32,699 bases of DNA, from positions 1-32,699 of the forward strand of contig CAJUCC010000044.1 of the NCBI GenBank assembly GCA_910585205.1, given 5' to 3'. This DNA is from an uncultured Lachnospiraceae bacterium. GTDB taxonomy: Bacteria; Bacillota; Clostridia; Lachnospirales; Lachnospiraceae. Below the pieces are notes generated by a model. That model saw only the letters and a program-made list of their open reading frames with translations. It was not told the origin of the DNA and did not search any database. How positions within the stretch are numbered: position 1 is the stretch's first letter; the number at the start of each line of letters is the position of its first letter. Shown one piece after another: positions 7,780-16,238 of this stretch. Made by a program: the position numbers and the translations under genes.

Positions 7780-8958
7780 ATGGCAAAGAAGATTGTATTA
7801 GCAGGTGCATGCCGTACCGCAATCGGAACAATGGGAGGTTCCTTAAGTACAACACCAGCAGCGGAGCTTGGGGCAATAGTAATCAAAGAAGCATTACAGA
7901 GAGCGGGCGTTGCACCGGATCAGGTTGACCATGTGTATATGGGCTGCGTGATTCAGGCTGGTCTGGGACAGAACGTAGCGCGTCAGTCTGCCATCAAAGC
8001 GGGGCTTCCGATCGAAGTACCGGCAGTTACGACCAATGTCGTATGCGGTTCCGGCCTGAACAGTGTGAATATGGCGGCACAGATGATTATTGCAGGGGAC
8101 GCTGATGTTGTTGTGGCAGGCGGTATGGAAAATATGTCGATGGCTCCTTATGCGATTCCGCAGGGGCGTTACGGATACAGGATGAACAATGGTGTTCTGG
8201 TAGATACCATGATTAAGGATGCGCTCTGGGATGCATTCAATGATTATCATATGATTACAACGGCAGACAATATCTGCAGAGAATGGGGCCTGACAAGAGA
8301 AGAATTGGACGAGTTTGCGTTAAAGAGCCAGTTAAAGGCAGAAGAAGCACAGAAGAACGGCGCATTTGAAAAAGAGATCGTTCCGGTTATGATTAAGAAG
8401 AAAAAAGAGATGGTTGAATTCAAAGTGGACGAGGGACCGCGTGCAGGTTCCACGATCGAAGGTCTGCAGAAGCTTCGCGCCATCAATAAGGACGGCTTCG
8501 TAACGGCAGGCAATGCTTCCGGTATCAACGACGGCGCAGCGGCAATCGTCGTTATGAGCGAAGAGAAGGCAAAAGAACTCGGCGTTACGCCTATGGCTAC
8601 CTGGGTGGCAGGTGCACTGGCAGGCGTAAGACCCGAGGTAATGGGGATCGGTCCGGTTGCGTCCACAAAGAAAGTTATGGCTAAGACAGGCTATAAGATT
8701 GAAGACTTTGATATTATCGAGGCGAACGAAGCGTTTGCGGCACAGTCCGTTGCAGTGGGCAAAGACCTTGGCATCGATGTGGACAGACAGCTCAATCCGA
8801 ACGGCGGTGCAATCGCTCTGGGACATCCGGTCGGTGCATCGGGCTGCCGTATTCTCGTGACACTGCTGCACGGCATGCAGGCGAGAGGCGCGAAGAAAGG
8901 CTTGGCTACACTCTGTATCGGCGGCGGCATGGGCTGCTCCACAATCGTAGAAATGTAA
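7780..8958 (+). CDS. thl: Acetyl-CoA C-acetyltransferase (thiolase)
   Basis: Condenses two acetyl-CoA into acetoacetyl-CoA, the first step of butyrate formation, in the cytoplasm. The 392 residues match the usual thiolase length. The catalytic residues sit at the classic positions: Cys89 in VVCGSGLNS (acyl-enzyme), His349 in GHPVGASGCR and Cys379 in CIGGGMG; NEAFAAQ is also present. ATG at 7780 has GGAGG upstream (7767-7771). The frame is open back to 7729, but only this start has a binding site and matches family N-termini (MAKKIVLAGACRTAIG). It is the first gene of a six-gene operon with strongly biased codon use, suggesting high expression. Confidence 0.97.
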   Translation: MAKKIVLAGACRTAIGTMGGSLSTTPAAELGAIVIKEALQRAGVAPDQVDHVYMGCVIQAGLGQNVARQSAIKAGLPIEVPAVTTNVVCGSGLNSVNMAAQMIIAGDADVVVAGGMENMSMAPYAIPQGRYGYRMNNGVLVDTMIKDALWDAFNDYHMITTADNICREWGLTREELDEFALKSQLKAEEAQKNGAFEKEIVPVMIKKKKEMVEFKVDEGPRAGSTIEGLQKLRAINKDGFVTAGNASGINDGAAAIVVMSEEKAKELGVTPMATWVAGALAGVRPEVMGIGPVASTKKVMAKTGYKIEDFDIIEANEAFAAQSVAVGKDLGIDVDRQLNPNGGAIALGHPVGASGCRILVTLLHGMQARGAKKGLATLCIGGGMGCSTIVEM

Positions 8959-8982
8959 GACAAGGCGAAAGGGAGAAAACCG

Positions 8983-9768
8983 ATGGAATTTATTTTATAC
9001 GAACAAAAAGGTGCGGTAGGCGTTATCACAATCAACCGCGAGAAAGCGCTGAATGCGTTGAACTCTACCGTACTGGAGGAATTGGATCAGACACTGGACA
9101 ATGTAAACCTCGATGAAGTAAGATGCCTGATTGTAACGGGTGCAGGACAGAAATCCTTTGTGGCAGGCGCAGACATCGGCGAAATGAGCACACTGACAAA
9201 GGCAGAGGGAGAAGCGTTCGGCAAGAAGGGCAACGATGTGTTCCGCAAGCTGGAGACATTCCCGATTCCCGTAATCGCGGCGATCAACGGCTTTGCACTG
9301 GGCGGCGGCTGCGAGATCTCCATGAGCTGCGACATCCGTATCTGTTCCGAGAACGCCGTATTCGGACAGCCGGAAGTGGGCCTTGGCATCACACCGGGCT
9401 TTGGCGGCACACAGCGCCTTGCGCGTCTGGTAGGTGCAGGCATGGCAAAACAGATGATCTATACCGCTAGAAATATCAAGGCGGACGAGGCGTACCGGAT
9501 CGGCCTTGTCAATGCGGTTTATCCGCAGGATGAGCTGATGCCGGCGGCGGAAAAGATGGCGAACAGCATCGCGAAGAACGCACCCATTGCAGTGCGCAAC
9601 TGCAAGAAAGCGATCAACGAAGGACTGGATGCGGATATGGATGCGGCGATCGTAATCGAAGAGAAACTCTTCGGCGACTGCTTCGAGACGGAAGACCAGA
9701 AATACGGCATGGCATTTTTCCTTGACAAAAACAAGGAAAAAGTAAAAGAGCCGTTTAAAAACTGCTGA
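8983..9768 (+). CDS. crt: 3-hydroxybutyryl-CoA dehydratase (crotonase)
   Basis: Removes water from 3-hydroxybutyryl-CoA to give crotonyl-CoA. The 261 residues show the enoyl-CoA hydratase fold: oxyanion-hole segments AGADIGEM (61-68) and GFALGGGCE (103-111), and the two catalytic glutamates Glu111 and Glu131 (FGQPEVGLGITPG). It lies 24 bases after thl with GGGAG before the ATG. A close match in order and length to crotonases of clostridial butyrate operons. Confidence 0.97.
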   Translation: MEFILYEQKGAVGVITINREKALNALNSTVLEELDQTLDNVNLDEVRCLIVTGAGQKSFVAGADIGEMSTLTKAEGEAFGKKGNDVFRKLETFPIPVIAAINGFALGGGCEISMSCDIRICSENAVFGQPEVGLGITPGFGGTQRLARLVGAGMAKQMIYTARNIKADEAYRIGLVNAVYPQDELMPAAEKMANSIAKNAPIAVRNCKKAINEGLDADMDAAIVIEEKLFGDCFETEDQKYGMAFFLDKNKEKVKEPFKNC

Positions 9769-9779
9769 GATAACAACGA

Positions 9780-9795
9780 ATTACAGCGCTGTAAT
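9780..9795. repeat. Perfect 16-bp palindrome between crt and hbd
   Basis: ATTACAGC is followed directly by its complement GCTGTAAT. It lies 11 bases after the crt stop in a 99-base gap, the widest in the operon. It could be a regulator site or an RNA-processing hairpin; no matching operator family is recognised. Confidence 0.6.
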
Positions 9796-9867
9796 TTATG
9801 TCGGAAGGAGCGGGCCCAGGCCGGCTTCTTTCCGGCGGAAACAATATAAAAATCAGGAGGAGAGACG

Positions 9868-10707
9868 ATGAAAGTAGGTATTATCGGTGCAGGAACCATG
9901 GGTTCCGGAATTGCGCAGGCATTTGCGCAGACAGAAGGGTATGAAGTATTCTTATGCGATATTAACGAGGAATTTGCGGCAAACGGAAAAAACAAGATTG
10001 CCAAAGGTTTTGAGAAGAGAGTCGCAAAGGGCAAAATGGCGCAGGAAGACGCAGACAAGATTCTGGCAAAGATCACAACCGGCGTTAAGACAATCTGCAC
10101 GGACTGCGATCTGATCGTGGAAGCTGCGCTGGAAGTTATGGATATTAAGAAGCAGACATTCAAAGAGCTGGAAGACATCTGCAAGGAAGACTGCATCTTT
10201 GCAACCAATACATCCTCCCTTTCCATTACAGAAATCGGTTCCGGCATTAACCGCCCTGTAATTGGTATGCACTTCTTCAATCCGGCTCCGGTTATGAAAC
10301 TGGTGGAAGTGATTGCAGGTCTGAATACACCGGCTGAGACGGTTGATACAATCAAGAAAATTTCCGAAGAAATCGGCAAGACACCAGTACAGGTGGAAGA
10401 AGCTGCCGGATTTGTTGTAAACAGAATTCTGATTCCCATGATTAACGAAGCTGTCAGCATCTACGCGGACGGCGTTGCGAGTGTGGAAGGCATCGATACG
10501 GCAATGAAACTGGGCGCAAACCATCCGATGGGTCCCCTGGAACTGGGCGATCTGGTTGGTCTGGACATCTGCCTTGCCATTATGGAAGTGCTGTACAATG
10601 AAACGGGCGACTCCAAATATCGTCCGCACCCGCTTCTGAGAAAGATGGTCCGCGGCGGTCTGCTTGGACGCAAGACAGGCAAGGGCTTCTATGATTACAG
10701 CAAATAA
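9868..10707 (+). CDS. hbd: 3-hydroxybutyryl-CoA dehydrogenase
   Basis: Reduces acetoacetyl-CoA to 3-hydroxybutyryl-CoA with NAD(P)H. The 279 residues have an N-terminal Rossmann domain with GAGTMGSGIA (7-16) and the catalytic segment with Ser117 (NTSSLS) and His135 (GMHFFNPAP), paired with Glu147. The C-terminal helical domain contains NRILIPMINEA and GLLGRKTGKGFYDY. AGGAGG lies seven bases before the ATG. Third gene of the butyrate operon. Its length matches clostridial Hbd, not the larger fused FadB type. Confidence 0.97.
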   Translation: MKVGIIGAGTMGSGIAQAFAQTEGYEVFLCDINEEFAANGKNKIAKGFEKRVAKGKMAQEDADKILAKITTGVKTICTDCDLIVEAALEVMDIKKQTFKELEDICKEDCIFATNTSSLSITEIGSGINRPVIGMHFFNPAPVMKLVEVIAGLNTPAETVDTIKKISEEIGKTPVQVEEAAGFVVNRILIPMINEAVSIYADGVASVEGIDTAMKLGANHPMGPLELGDLVGLDICLAIMEVLYNETGDSKYRPHPLLRKMVRGGLLGRKTGKGFYDYSK

Positions 10708-10734
10708 AGAATAAACGATGGAGGAATAAAGATC

Positions 10735-11886
10735 ATGGATTTTACTTTGAGCAAAGAACATGAAATGGCGAGAACTTTATTCAGAGAGTTCGCTGAAAAA
10801 GAAGTAAAGCCTCTGGCTCAGGAGGTAGATGAAACGGAAGTGTTCCCCAGAGGAACCGTTGACAAAATGGCAAAATACGGTTTTCTGGGAATTCCGGTGC
10901 CGAAGGAATACGGCGGACAGGGCTGTGATCCGCTTACCTATGCGATGTGCGTAGAGGAACTTTCCAAAGTATGCGGCACGACCGGCGTTATCGTTTCCGC
11001 ACATACTTCTCTGTGCATCGATCCGATTATGACCTACGGTACGGAAGAACAGAAGCAGAAATATGTTGTCCCGCTTGCAAAAGGTGAGAAACTGGGTGCG
11101 TTCGGTCTGACCGAGCCGGGCGCCGGCACGGATGCACAGGGACAGCAGACAAAGGCTGTTCTGGACGGAGACGAGTGGGTGCTCAACGGCAGCAAATGCT
11201 TTATCACAAACGGTAAGGAAGCTGACGTGTACATTATCATTGCCGTAACGGGCAAAGTGGAAAAACGCGGCAGAGTTCAGAAAGAAATCTCCGCATTTAT
11301 CGTGGAAAAAGGAACACCGGGATTCTCCTTCGGTACCAAAGAAAACAAGATGGGTATCCGCGGATCTTCCACATATGAACTGATCTTTACGGACTGCAGA
11401 ATCCCGAAGGAAAATCTGCTCGGCCAGAAGGGAAAAGGTTTTGCAATCGCAATGCATACACTGGACGGCGGCCGTATCGGAATCGCCGCACAGGCTCTGG
11501 GTATCGCAGAGGGCGCATTGGAGACGACCATTGCCTATGTAAAAGAGAGAAAACAGTTCGGACGCTCCATCGCACAGTTCCAGAATACACAGTTCCAGCT
11601 TGCAGACATGGCGACCAAGGTGGAAGCGGCACAGATGCTGGTATATAAAGCGGCTATGGCAAAGGCTACCCAGAAAGTATACTCTGTGGAAGCGGCGAAA
11701 GCGAAATTATATGCGGCGGAAGTTGCTATGGAAGTGACGACCAAATGCGTACAGCTCCACGGCGGTTACGGCTATATCAGAGAATATGACGTAGAGCGCA
11801 TGATGCGTGATGCCAAGATCACAGAGATCTACGAAGGCACCAGCGAAGTACAGCGCATGGTTATCAGCGGCGCACTGCTTAAGTAA
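10735..11886 (+). CDS. bcd: Butyryl-CoA dehydrogenase
   Basis: FAD enzyme that reduces crotonyl-CoA to butyryl-CoA; in anaerobes it forms a complex with EtfAB that couples this to ferredoxin reduction by electron bifurcation. The 383 residues match short-chain acyl-CoA dehydrogenases: GAFGLTEPGAGTD in the middle domain, RKQFGR in the C-terminal domain, and the catalytic base Glu367 in YEGTSEVQR. GGAGG precedes the ATG, and etfB and etfA follow directly, supporting the Bcd-Etf complex. Confidence 0.97.
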   Translation: MDFTLSKEHEMARTLFREFAEKEVKPLAQEVDETEVFPRGTVDKMAKYGFLGIPVPKEYGGQGCDPLTYAMCVEELSKVCGTTGVIVSAHTSLCIDPIMTYGTEEQKQKYVVPLAKGEKLGAFGLTEPGAGTDAQGQQTKAVLDGDEWVLNGSKCFITNGKEADVYIIIAVTGKVEKRGRVQKEISAFIVEKGTPGFSFGTKENKMGIRGSSTYELIFTDCRIPKENLLGQKGKGFAIAMHTLDGGRIGIAAQALGIAEGALETTIAYVKERKQFGRSIAQFQNTQFQLADMATKVEAAQMLVYKAAMAKATQKVYSVEAAKAKLYAAEVAMEVTTKCVQLHGGYGYIREYDVERMMRDAKITEIYEGTSEVQRMVISGALLK

Positions 11887-11917
11887 AAGAAAGAAAAATA
11901 TAAGGAGAGAAAATACA

Positions 11918-12703
11918 ATGAAAATCGTTGTTTGTATTAAACAGGTGCCTGACACAAAGGGCGGCGTTAAGTTTAACCCTGATGGTACACTTGACAGAGC
12001 GGCAATGCTTGCCATCATGAATCCGGACGACAAAGCAGGTCTGGAAGCTGCACTGCGTTTAAAAGATCAGTATGGTGCAGAAGTAACGGTATTGACCATG
12101 GGTCTTCCCAAGGCAACGGATGTTTTGCGGGAAGCCATTGCAATGGGCGCTGACAAGGGCATCCTTGTAACGGACAGAGTACTGGGCGGCGCGGATACAT
12201 GGGCAACATCCACCACCATCGCGGGTGCGATCAGAAATCTGGAATATGACCTGATTATCACAGGCCGTCAGGCAATCGACGGTGATACCGCACAGGTAGG
12301 TCCGCAGATTGCAGAGCATCTGCAGATTCCGGTTATCTCCTATGCACAGGACATTAAAGTAGACGGCAATACCGTTACGGTACAGCGTCAGTATGATGAC
12401 AGATACCATGTGCTCGAAGTACAGATGCCCTGTCTGATTACGGCACTTTCCGAGCTGAATGAGCCCCGTTATATGACACCCGGCGGAATCTTTGACGCGT
12501 GCAAATCCGAGATCACCACATGGGGCAGAGCCGATCTGAAAGATGTGGATGACAGCAATCTGGGACTTGCAGGTTCCCCGACTAAGATTGCAAAAGCGTC
12601 CGACAAGGTACGCAAGGGCGCAGGCGAGAAGGTAACACCCGATTCTCCCGAAGATGCAGTGGCTTACATCGTTGGTAAATTCAAAGAGAAACATGTCATT
12701 TAA
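11918..12703 (+). CDS. etfB: Electron transfer flavoprotein beta subunit
   Basis: Partner of EtfA and Bcd; accepts electrons from NADH and, in bifurcating complexes, splits them between crotonyl-CoA and ferredoxin. The 261 residues begin MKIVVCIKQVPDT, the hallmark of EtfB, and contain the nucleotide-binding GRQAIDGDTAQVGPQ segment and the ALSELNEPRYM recognition-loop region. ATG at 11918 has AAGGAGAG upstream; the frame is open back into bcd, but that is a chance overlap. It lies 31 bases after bcd. Confidence 0.97.
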   Translation: MKIVVCIKQVPDTKGGVKFNPDGTLDRAAMLAIMNPDDKAGLEAALRLKDQYGAEVTVLTMGLPKATDVLREAIAMGADKGILVTDRVLGGADTWATSTTIAGAIRNLEYDLIITGRQAIDGDTAQVGPQIAEHLQIPVISYAQDIKVDGNTVTVQRQYDDRYHVLEVQMPCLITALSELNEPRYMTPGGIFDACKSEITTWGRADLKDVDDSNLGLAGSPTKIAKASDKVRKGAGEKVTPDSPEDAVAYIVGKFKEKHVI

Positions 12704-12723
12704 AAAATAAGGTGGTGAACGAG

Positions 12724-13773
12724 ATGAACTTAGAAGAATATAAAGGCGTATATGTGTATGCACAGCAGGTTGACAATGAGATCAGCGGCATTGCATACGA
12801 ATTACTTGGAAAGGCAAAAGAACTGGCCGCTCCTCTGAATACGGACGTAACGGCAGTTCTGATCGGTTCCGATGTCAAGGGACTTGCGGATTCTCTGGCA
12901 GAGTACGGCGCAGACAAAGTCATCGTTGTGGATGATCCCGAATTGAAAGATTACAGAACGGAACCGTATGCACATGCACTTTCTTCCGTAATCAACAAAT
13001 ACAAACCGGAAATTATGCTCGTAGGCGCTACGGCGATCGGCCGTGACCTCGGTCCTACGGTATCCGCAAGAGTGGCTACCGGTCTGACGGCAGACTGTAC
13101 CGTACTGGAGATCGGTGACTTCCCGCTGGTAGCGGTTCCCGGCAAAGAAGACGAGCAGAAACACAATCAGCTCCTGATGACCCGTCCGGCATTCGGCGGC
13201 AACACCATCGCTACGATCGCATGTCCGAACAATCGTCCGCAGATGGCTACCGTACGTCCCGGCGTTATGCAGAAAATCGAGCCGATCAAAGGCGCAAAGG
13301 CAAACATCGAAGAATTCAATCCCGGATTTACACCGGATAAGAGATATGTGACGATCAAGGAAGTGGTAAAGGCCGTTTCCAATACCGTTGATATTATGGA
13401 TGCCAAGATTCTTGTATCCGGCGGCCGCGGTGTCGGAAGCCCGGAAAACTTCAAGATTCTGGAAGATCTTGCCGCAGTACTCGGCGGTACGGTAAGCTGT
13501 TCCCGTGCAGTTGTGGATTCCGGCTGGAAACCGAAAGATCTGCAGGTAGGACAGACCGGCAAGACGGTTCGCCCCAATGTATATTTCGCAATCGGTATCT
13601 CCGGTGCAATCCAGCACGTGGCAGGTATGGAAGAGTCCGATATTATCGTTGCCATCAACAAAGATGAAGATGCACCGATCTTTGACGTGGCTGATTACGG
13701 CGTGGTAGGCGATCTGAATAAGATCGTACCGGCTCTGACAGAGAGCCTGAAGGCAGAACTGGCTGCAAAATAA
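12724..13773 (+). CDS. etfA: Electron transfer flavoprotein alpha subunit
   Basis: FAD-carrying partner of EtfB in the butyryl-CoA dehydrogenase complex. The 349 residues have an N-terminal ETF domain (VGATAIGRDLGPTVSAR) and the C-terminal FAD domain with GGRGVGSPENF, CSRAVVDSGW, QVGQTGKTVRPNVYFAIGIS and IVAINKDEDAPIF. ATG at 12724 follows AAGGTGG; the two in-frame GTGs at 12712 and 12715 fall within that binding site and are less likely. Last gene of the operon, closed by the hairpin at 13803. The genes for the last step from butyryl-CoA to butyrate (but, or ptb-buk) are not in this window. Confidence 0.97.
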   Translation: MNLEEYKGVYVYAQQVDNEISGIAYELLGKAKELAAPLNTDVTAVLIGSDVKGLADSLAEYGADKVIVVDDPELKDYRTEPYAHALSSVINKYKPEIMLVGATAIGRDLGPTVSARVATGLTADCTVLEIGDFPLVAVPGKEDEQKHNQLLMTRPAFGGNTIATIACPNNRPQMATVRPGVMQKIEPIKGAKANIEEFNPGFTPDKRYVTIKEVVKAVSNTVDIMDAKILVSGGRGVGSPENFKILEDLAAVLGGTVSCSRAVVDSGWKPKDLQVGQTGKTVRPNVYFAIGISGAIQHVAGMEESDIIVAINKDEDAPIFDVADYGVVGDLNKIVPALTESLKAELAAK

Positions 13774-13802
13774 ATGCGGCGCATAAAATAACATAATATA
13801 TC

Positions 13803-13844
13803 AAAAAGACCGGAGCTGCATGGCATGCAGTTTCCGGTCTTTTT
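13803..13844. terminator. Bidirectional terminator after the butyrate operon
   Basis: AAAAAGACCGGA (13803-13814) pairs with TCCGGTCTTTTT (13833-13844), with an inner CTGCAT/ATGCAG stem. It is flanked by A and T runs and lies between convergent genes. Confidence 0.95.
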
Positions 13845-13867
13845 ATTCGATACGAAAAAATACGCGG

Positions 13868-15010
13868 TCATATCGCCGGGGAATCACACTGCGGAAGCAG
13901 TCTGACTTCCCAGGCTTCCCATGGCGCGGGAACTTCCAGTTTGCGGATCATATCTTCGAGAACGGTTTCCGGGATGTGCCGCTCCCGTTTCCGGTTCCTG
14001 CGCAGCAATTCCTGCAGAGGCGCTTCCAGATACAGTATCCGTACTCTTGCGCCGTAACCCGCAAAAAGCCGGACGAGTTTCTGGCGCGTCTCGCAGACAA
14101 TATTGGTGGCATTCCAGATAAAGGGCTGTTCCCTGCGCAGAAAAACCCGCGCCTGCTCCAGTGCGGTCTGTGCAACGCGGCCGGAATGTTTTCCCGGTGC
14201 GATCCCCATTGTCTCCCGGATGTGATCCAATGAAATGACGGGCAGCCCGCCGCCGTTTTCCGCAATCCAGGTGTCCTTTCCCGAGAGCGGCAGCCCCGAC
14301 AGGAGAATCACGTCAAATGTCGTGCCGTCATACAATACGGCATCCTGTGGCAGATCGTCTTTGTGAAAATACTGAAAACGTGTGTACGGATTGGCAAACG
14401 GATAGGGAGTTTCCCGGATTCCGAGTTCGTTTACATAATCCCGGAACAATTCCACCTGTTCGCAAAGGCTGTCTGCGGTATCGGCGATACGTCCGGTGAC
14501 ATCCGCTCTCGAGAGGAGGTATAAGAGATGCAGGGGAATGCTTTCGGCGGCCCGACAGAGATCGAAAGCCGGCCGCTGCTTGTTCCAGAACCAGACCGGC
14601 AGCCCGTGAAAACGAATCAGTTTTGCCACGACTTCCCGCTGCCAGAAAGAAAGGCCGAAACGCTCTGCTTCCCGATAGGCCATGCGGCGGAAGATTTTCT
14701 CCCCGACAATGGTGTGCTTCGGCGAAATCCGGGTTCCGTTTTCCTCACGGGTACAGACCGTCTTTCCGATGTCGTGAAAGGCGGCTGCCAGAAAGAGCAG
14801 TGTCTGCCGGTCTGTGGGCAGCCCGTTCCAGTCCGGGGAGGCGGTCAGCGCTTCACATACCAGTTCCGTATGCCGGTATGCGTCACCTTCGCCGTGGAAC
14901 GCCGGATTTTGCGGAACCTGTTTCAGGGCGGAGAGCCGGGGATATGCGTCTGCCATCCGGGGCAGAGAGAAGCCGTCGTCCCGGATGGTATCAAGTACGG
15001 AGCGGTTCAT
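13868..15010 (-). CDS. HD-domain/polynucleotide kinase RNA end-healing enzyme (HD-Pnk type)
   Basis: A 380-residue two-domain enzyme. The N-terminal half is an HD phosphohydrolase with His47 (YRHTE), His79-Asp80 (FHDIGK) and a later Asp170 (SRAD). The C-terminal half is a P-loop 5'-OH polynucleotide kinase with GLPLSGKDT at 239-247, a downstream SLDHIRE and WNATN. This is the layout of Runella HD-Pnk, which removes 2',3'-cyclic phosphate and phosphorylates 5'-OH ends, preparing broken RNA for sealing. The residue after the P-loop Lys is Asp246 where Ser or Thr is usual. ATG at 15008-15010 has AAAGGAG upstream; it overlaps the ligase gene by 20 bases, so the two are coupled. Biochemical role inferred from family and partner. 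Confidence 0.85.
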   Translation of the reverse strand: MNRSVLDTIRDDGFSLPRMADAYPRLSALKQVPQNPAFHGEGDAYRHTELVCEALTASPDWNGLPTDRQTLLFLAAAFHDIGKTVCTREENGTRISPKHTIVGEKIFRRMAYREAERFGLSFWQREVVAKLIRFHGLPVWFWNKQRPAFDLCRAAESIPLHLLYLLSRADVTGRIADTADSLCEQVELFRDYVNELGIRETPYPFANPYTRFQYFHKDDLPQDAVLYDGTTFDVILLSGLPLSGKDTWIAENGGGLPVISLDHIRETMGIAPGKHSGRVAQTALEQARVFLRREQPFIWNATNIVCETRQKLVRLFAGYGARVRILYLEAPLQELLRRNRKRERHIPETVLEDMIRKLEVPAPWEAWEVRLLPQCDSPAI

Positions 15011-15830
15011 TACGGTCTCCTTTCTTCCGTGCATCTGCAGGCATCGCAAAAAGGTCGGTGCCTTCGGCGAGACAGTTTGCGACAAGGGGACGATTGAGCC
15101 AGTGGCTTTCCGAATCGAGAATCGTGCTCAGAAAAGACGGCCGCACGAACTTGAGCCGGTCTGTCACGTAATCCCCATCCTCCACTTTGATATAGATGCC
15201 TTCCATTATGCCCGAGAGATCTGTCTGTCGAAGCGCCTGTTCCGGTTCTGCGCCGCCCTTTTGACATTGGATCAGAAAATTCTGCCGTGCCTGCCCGGAA
15301 ATAAACAGGCTGGGGCCGATCTGCTTTGCAATCTCATCGGCGCTTTTACAGATCCCCTGTGACAGTGTGCGGACGGAACGGATAAAAGGCGTGCCGCTTA
15401 AAAACACCCTGCGCCTGCGGGTGGAGAAGAATTTTCCTTCCCGCGTGTCAAAAATATCGAATTCCATAAAGTAGTGGGGCAGCCGGTCGTAAAAGACTGT
15501 GTGTTTGGCATACAGCCATTCTCCGTACATAATATATCGGCTGCCAAGGAGCTGCCGCAGCGGTTCTTCAAAGCATCCGGCCCATGTTTTCAGCAGATCG
15601 AACTGTCGTTCACCGTATCCGCCGTTTAAGAAATGTCCGCGGCTCTGCAGATACATCCTGCCGTCCGTTCCGAAGGAGATGCCGCAGTTCGCCCCGTCAA
15701 CCTTTTCTTCCAATACGAGATATTTGCCTGCGATCTGTGAAAAGGGTACACTTTTCAAATCCTCGTCCCCGTGCTGCTTTCTGGAACCTTCCAGGTGCCG
15801 GGTGCGGGGATATTTATATATCTGTTCCAT
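14991..15830 (-). CDS. ATP-dependent RNA ligase
   Basis: A 279-residue nucleotidyltransferase of the Rnl2/RNA_ligase superfamily that seals 3'-OH and 5'-phosphate RNA ends. Motif I is KVDGAN, with Lys43 the AMP-accepting lysine. YGEWLYAKH (102-110) gives motif III, EFDIFD (123-128) IIIa, MEGIYIK (209-215) IV, and LKFVRP (226-231) V. No clear accessory C-terminal domain is present, so it is a minimal ligase. ATG at 15828-15830 follows AAAGGAGGG; an upstream extension to 16010 overlaps the promoter and is rejected. The 20-base overlap with the end-healing enzyme forms a complete heal-and-seal cassette, probably for tRNA or rRNA cut by toxins or stress nucleases. The natural target is unknown. 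Confidence 0.88.
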   Translation of the reverse strand: MEQIYKYPRTRHLEGSRKQHGDEDLKSVPFSQIAGKYLVLEEKVDGANCGISFGTDGRMYLQSRGHFLNGGYGERQFDLLKTWAGCFEEPLRQLLGSRYIMYGEWLYAKHTVFYDRLPHYFMEFDIFDTREGKFFSTRRRRVFLSGTPFIRSVRTLSQGICKSADEIAKQIGPSLFISGQARQNFLIQCQKGGAEPEQALRQTDLSGIMEGIYIKVEDGDYVTDRLKFVRPSFLSTILDSESHWLNRPLVANCLAEGTDLFAMPADARKKGDRNEPLRT

Positions 15831-15849
15831 AATAATCCCTCCTTTTATC

Positions 15850-15879
15850 ATAATATCAATAAACTGCTTCGACAGACAA
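15850..15879 (-). promoter_or_regulatory. Likely promoter of the RNA ligase/HD-Pnk pair
   Basis: Read leftward: TTGTCT (15874-15879), 18 bases, TATTAT (15850-15855), overlapping TATGAT (15847-15852). The leader is short, about 15 bases. Confidence 0.45.
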
Positions 15880-16171
15880 TACAACACCGGCCGCTGACAA
15901 CGCAGACGAAACGGCTGCGATTTTTCGGCGGCTGCGGGTTTGTTTATTTGTCTGTCGGGATATGGGATTACATGGCGTCCTCCGTTCTGAAAAAAATGGA
16001 TAAGTAACAAATTTTAATATAGCAGGAGAAATCGGTGTTTGTCAAATGCAATGCCTGTCCGGATTCCCGGGCGTTACGGTGTGGAGATTTTCCGATTTCT
16101 GCCCCGTCACTTTTGTCTGCAATTTATCCATTCCTGCGTTTGTCATATCCTGCTCCCTTTTGGAATAATAC

Positions 16172-16200
16172 TTGCAGAAATAAACGTTTTACGGTATGAT
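16172..16200 (+). promoter_or_regulatory. Promoter of the BMP/ABC transporter genes
   Basis: TTGCAG (16172-16177), 17 bases, TATGAT (16195-16200), about 38 bases before the start codon. Confidence 0.65.
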
Positions 16201-16238
16201 GGAGAGGAAAACAGTGAAATTTGCACAGGAGGTAATTT

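Larger units (their letters stand above)
15831..16238. other. Divergent intergenic region (408 bases)
   Basis: Holds the leftward promoter of the RNA repair pair and the rightward promoter of the BMP lipoprotein gene. An imperfect long inverted repeat, GAAATCGG near 16028-16035 with CCGATTTC at 16092-16099 (extended by GCA/TGC beyond a 3-base bulge), encloses about 55 bases. It lies upstream of the rightward promoter, so it is not part of that transcript's leader. No gene is supported here. Confidence 0.6.

Noticed and set aside
16021..16238. Purine or other riboswitch before the nucleoside transporter
   Set aside because: No conserved core of purine, ppGpp/PRPP or other riboswitch classes could be matched by eye, and the structured part lies upstream of the predicted promoter.
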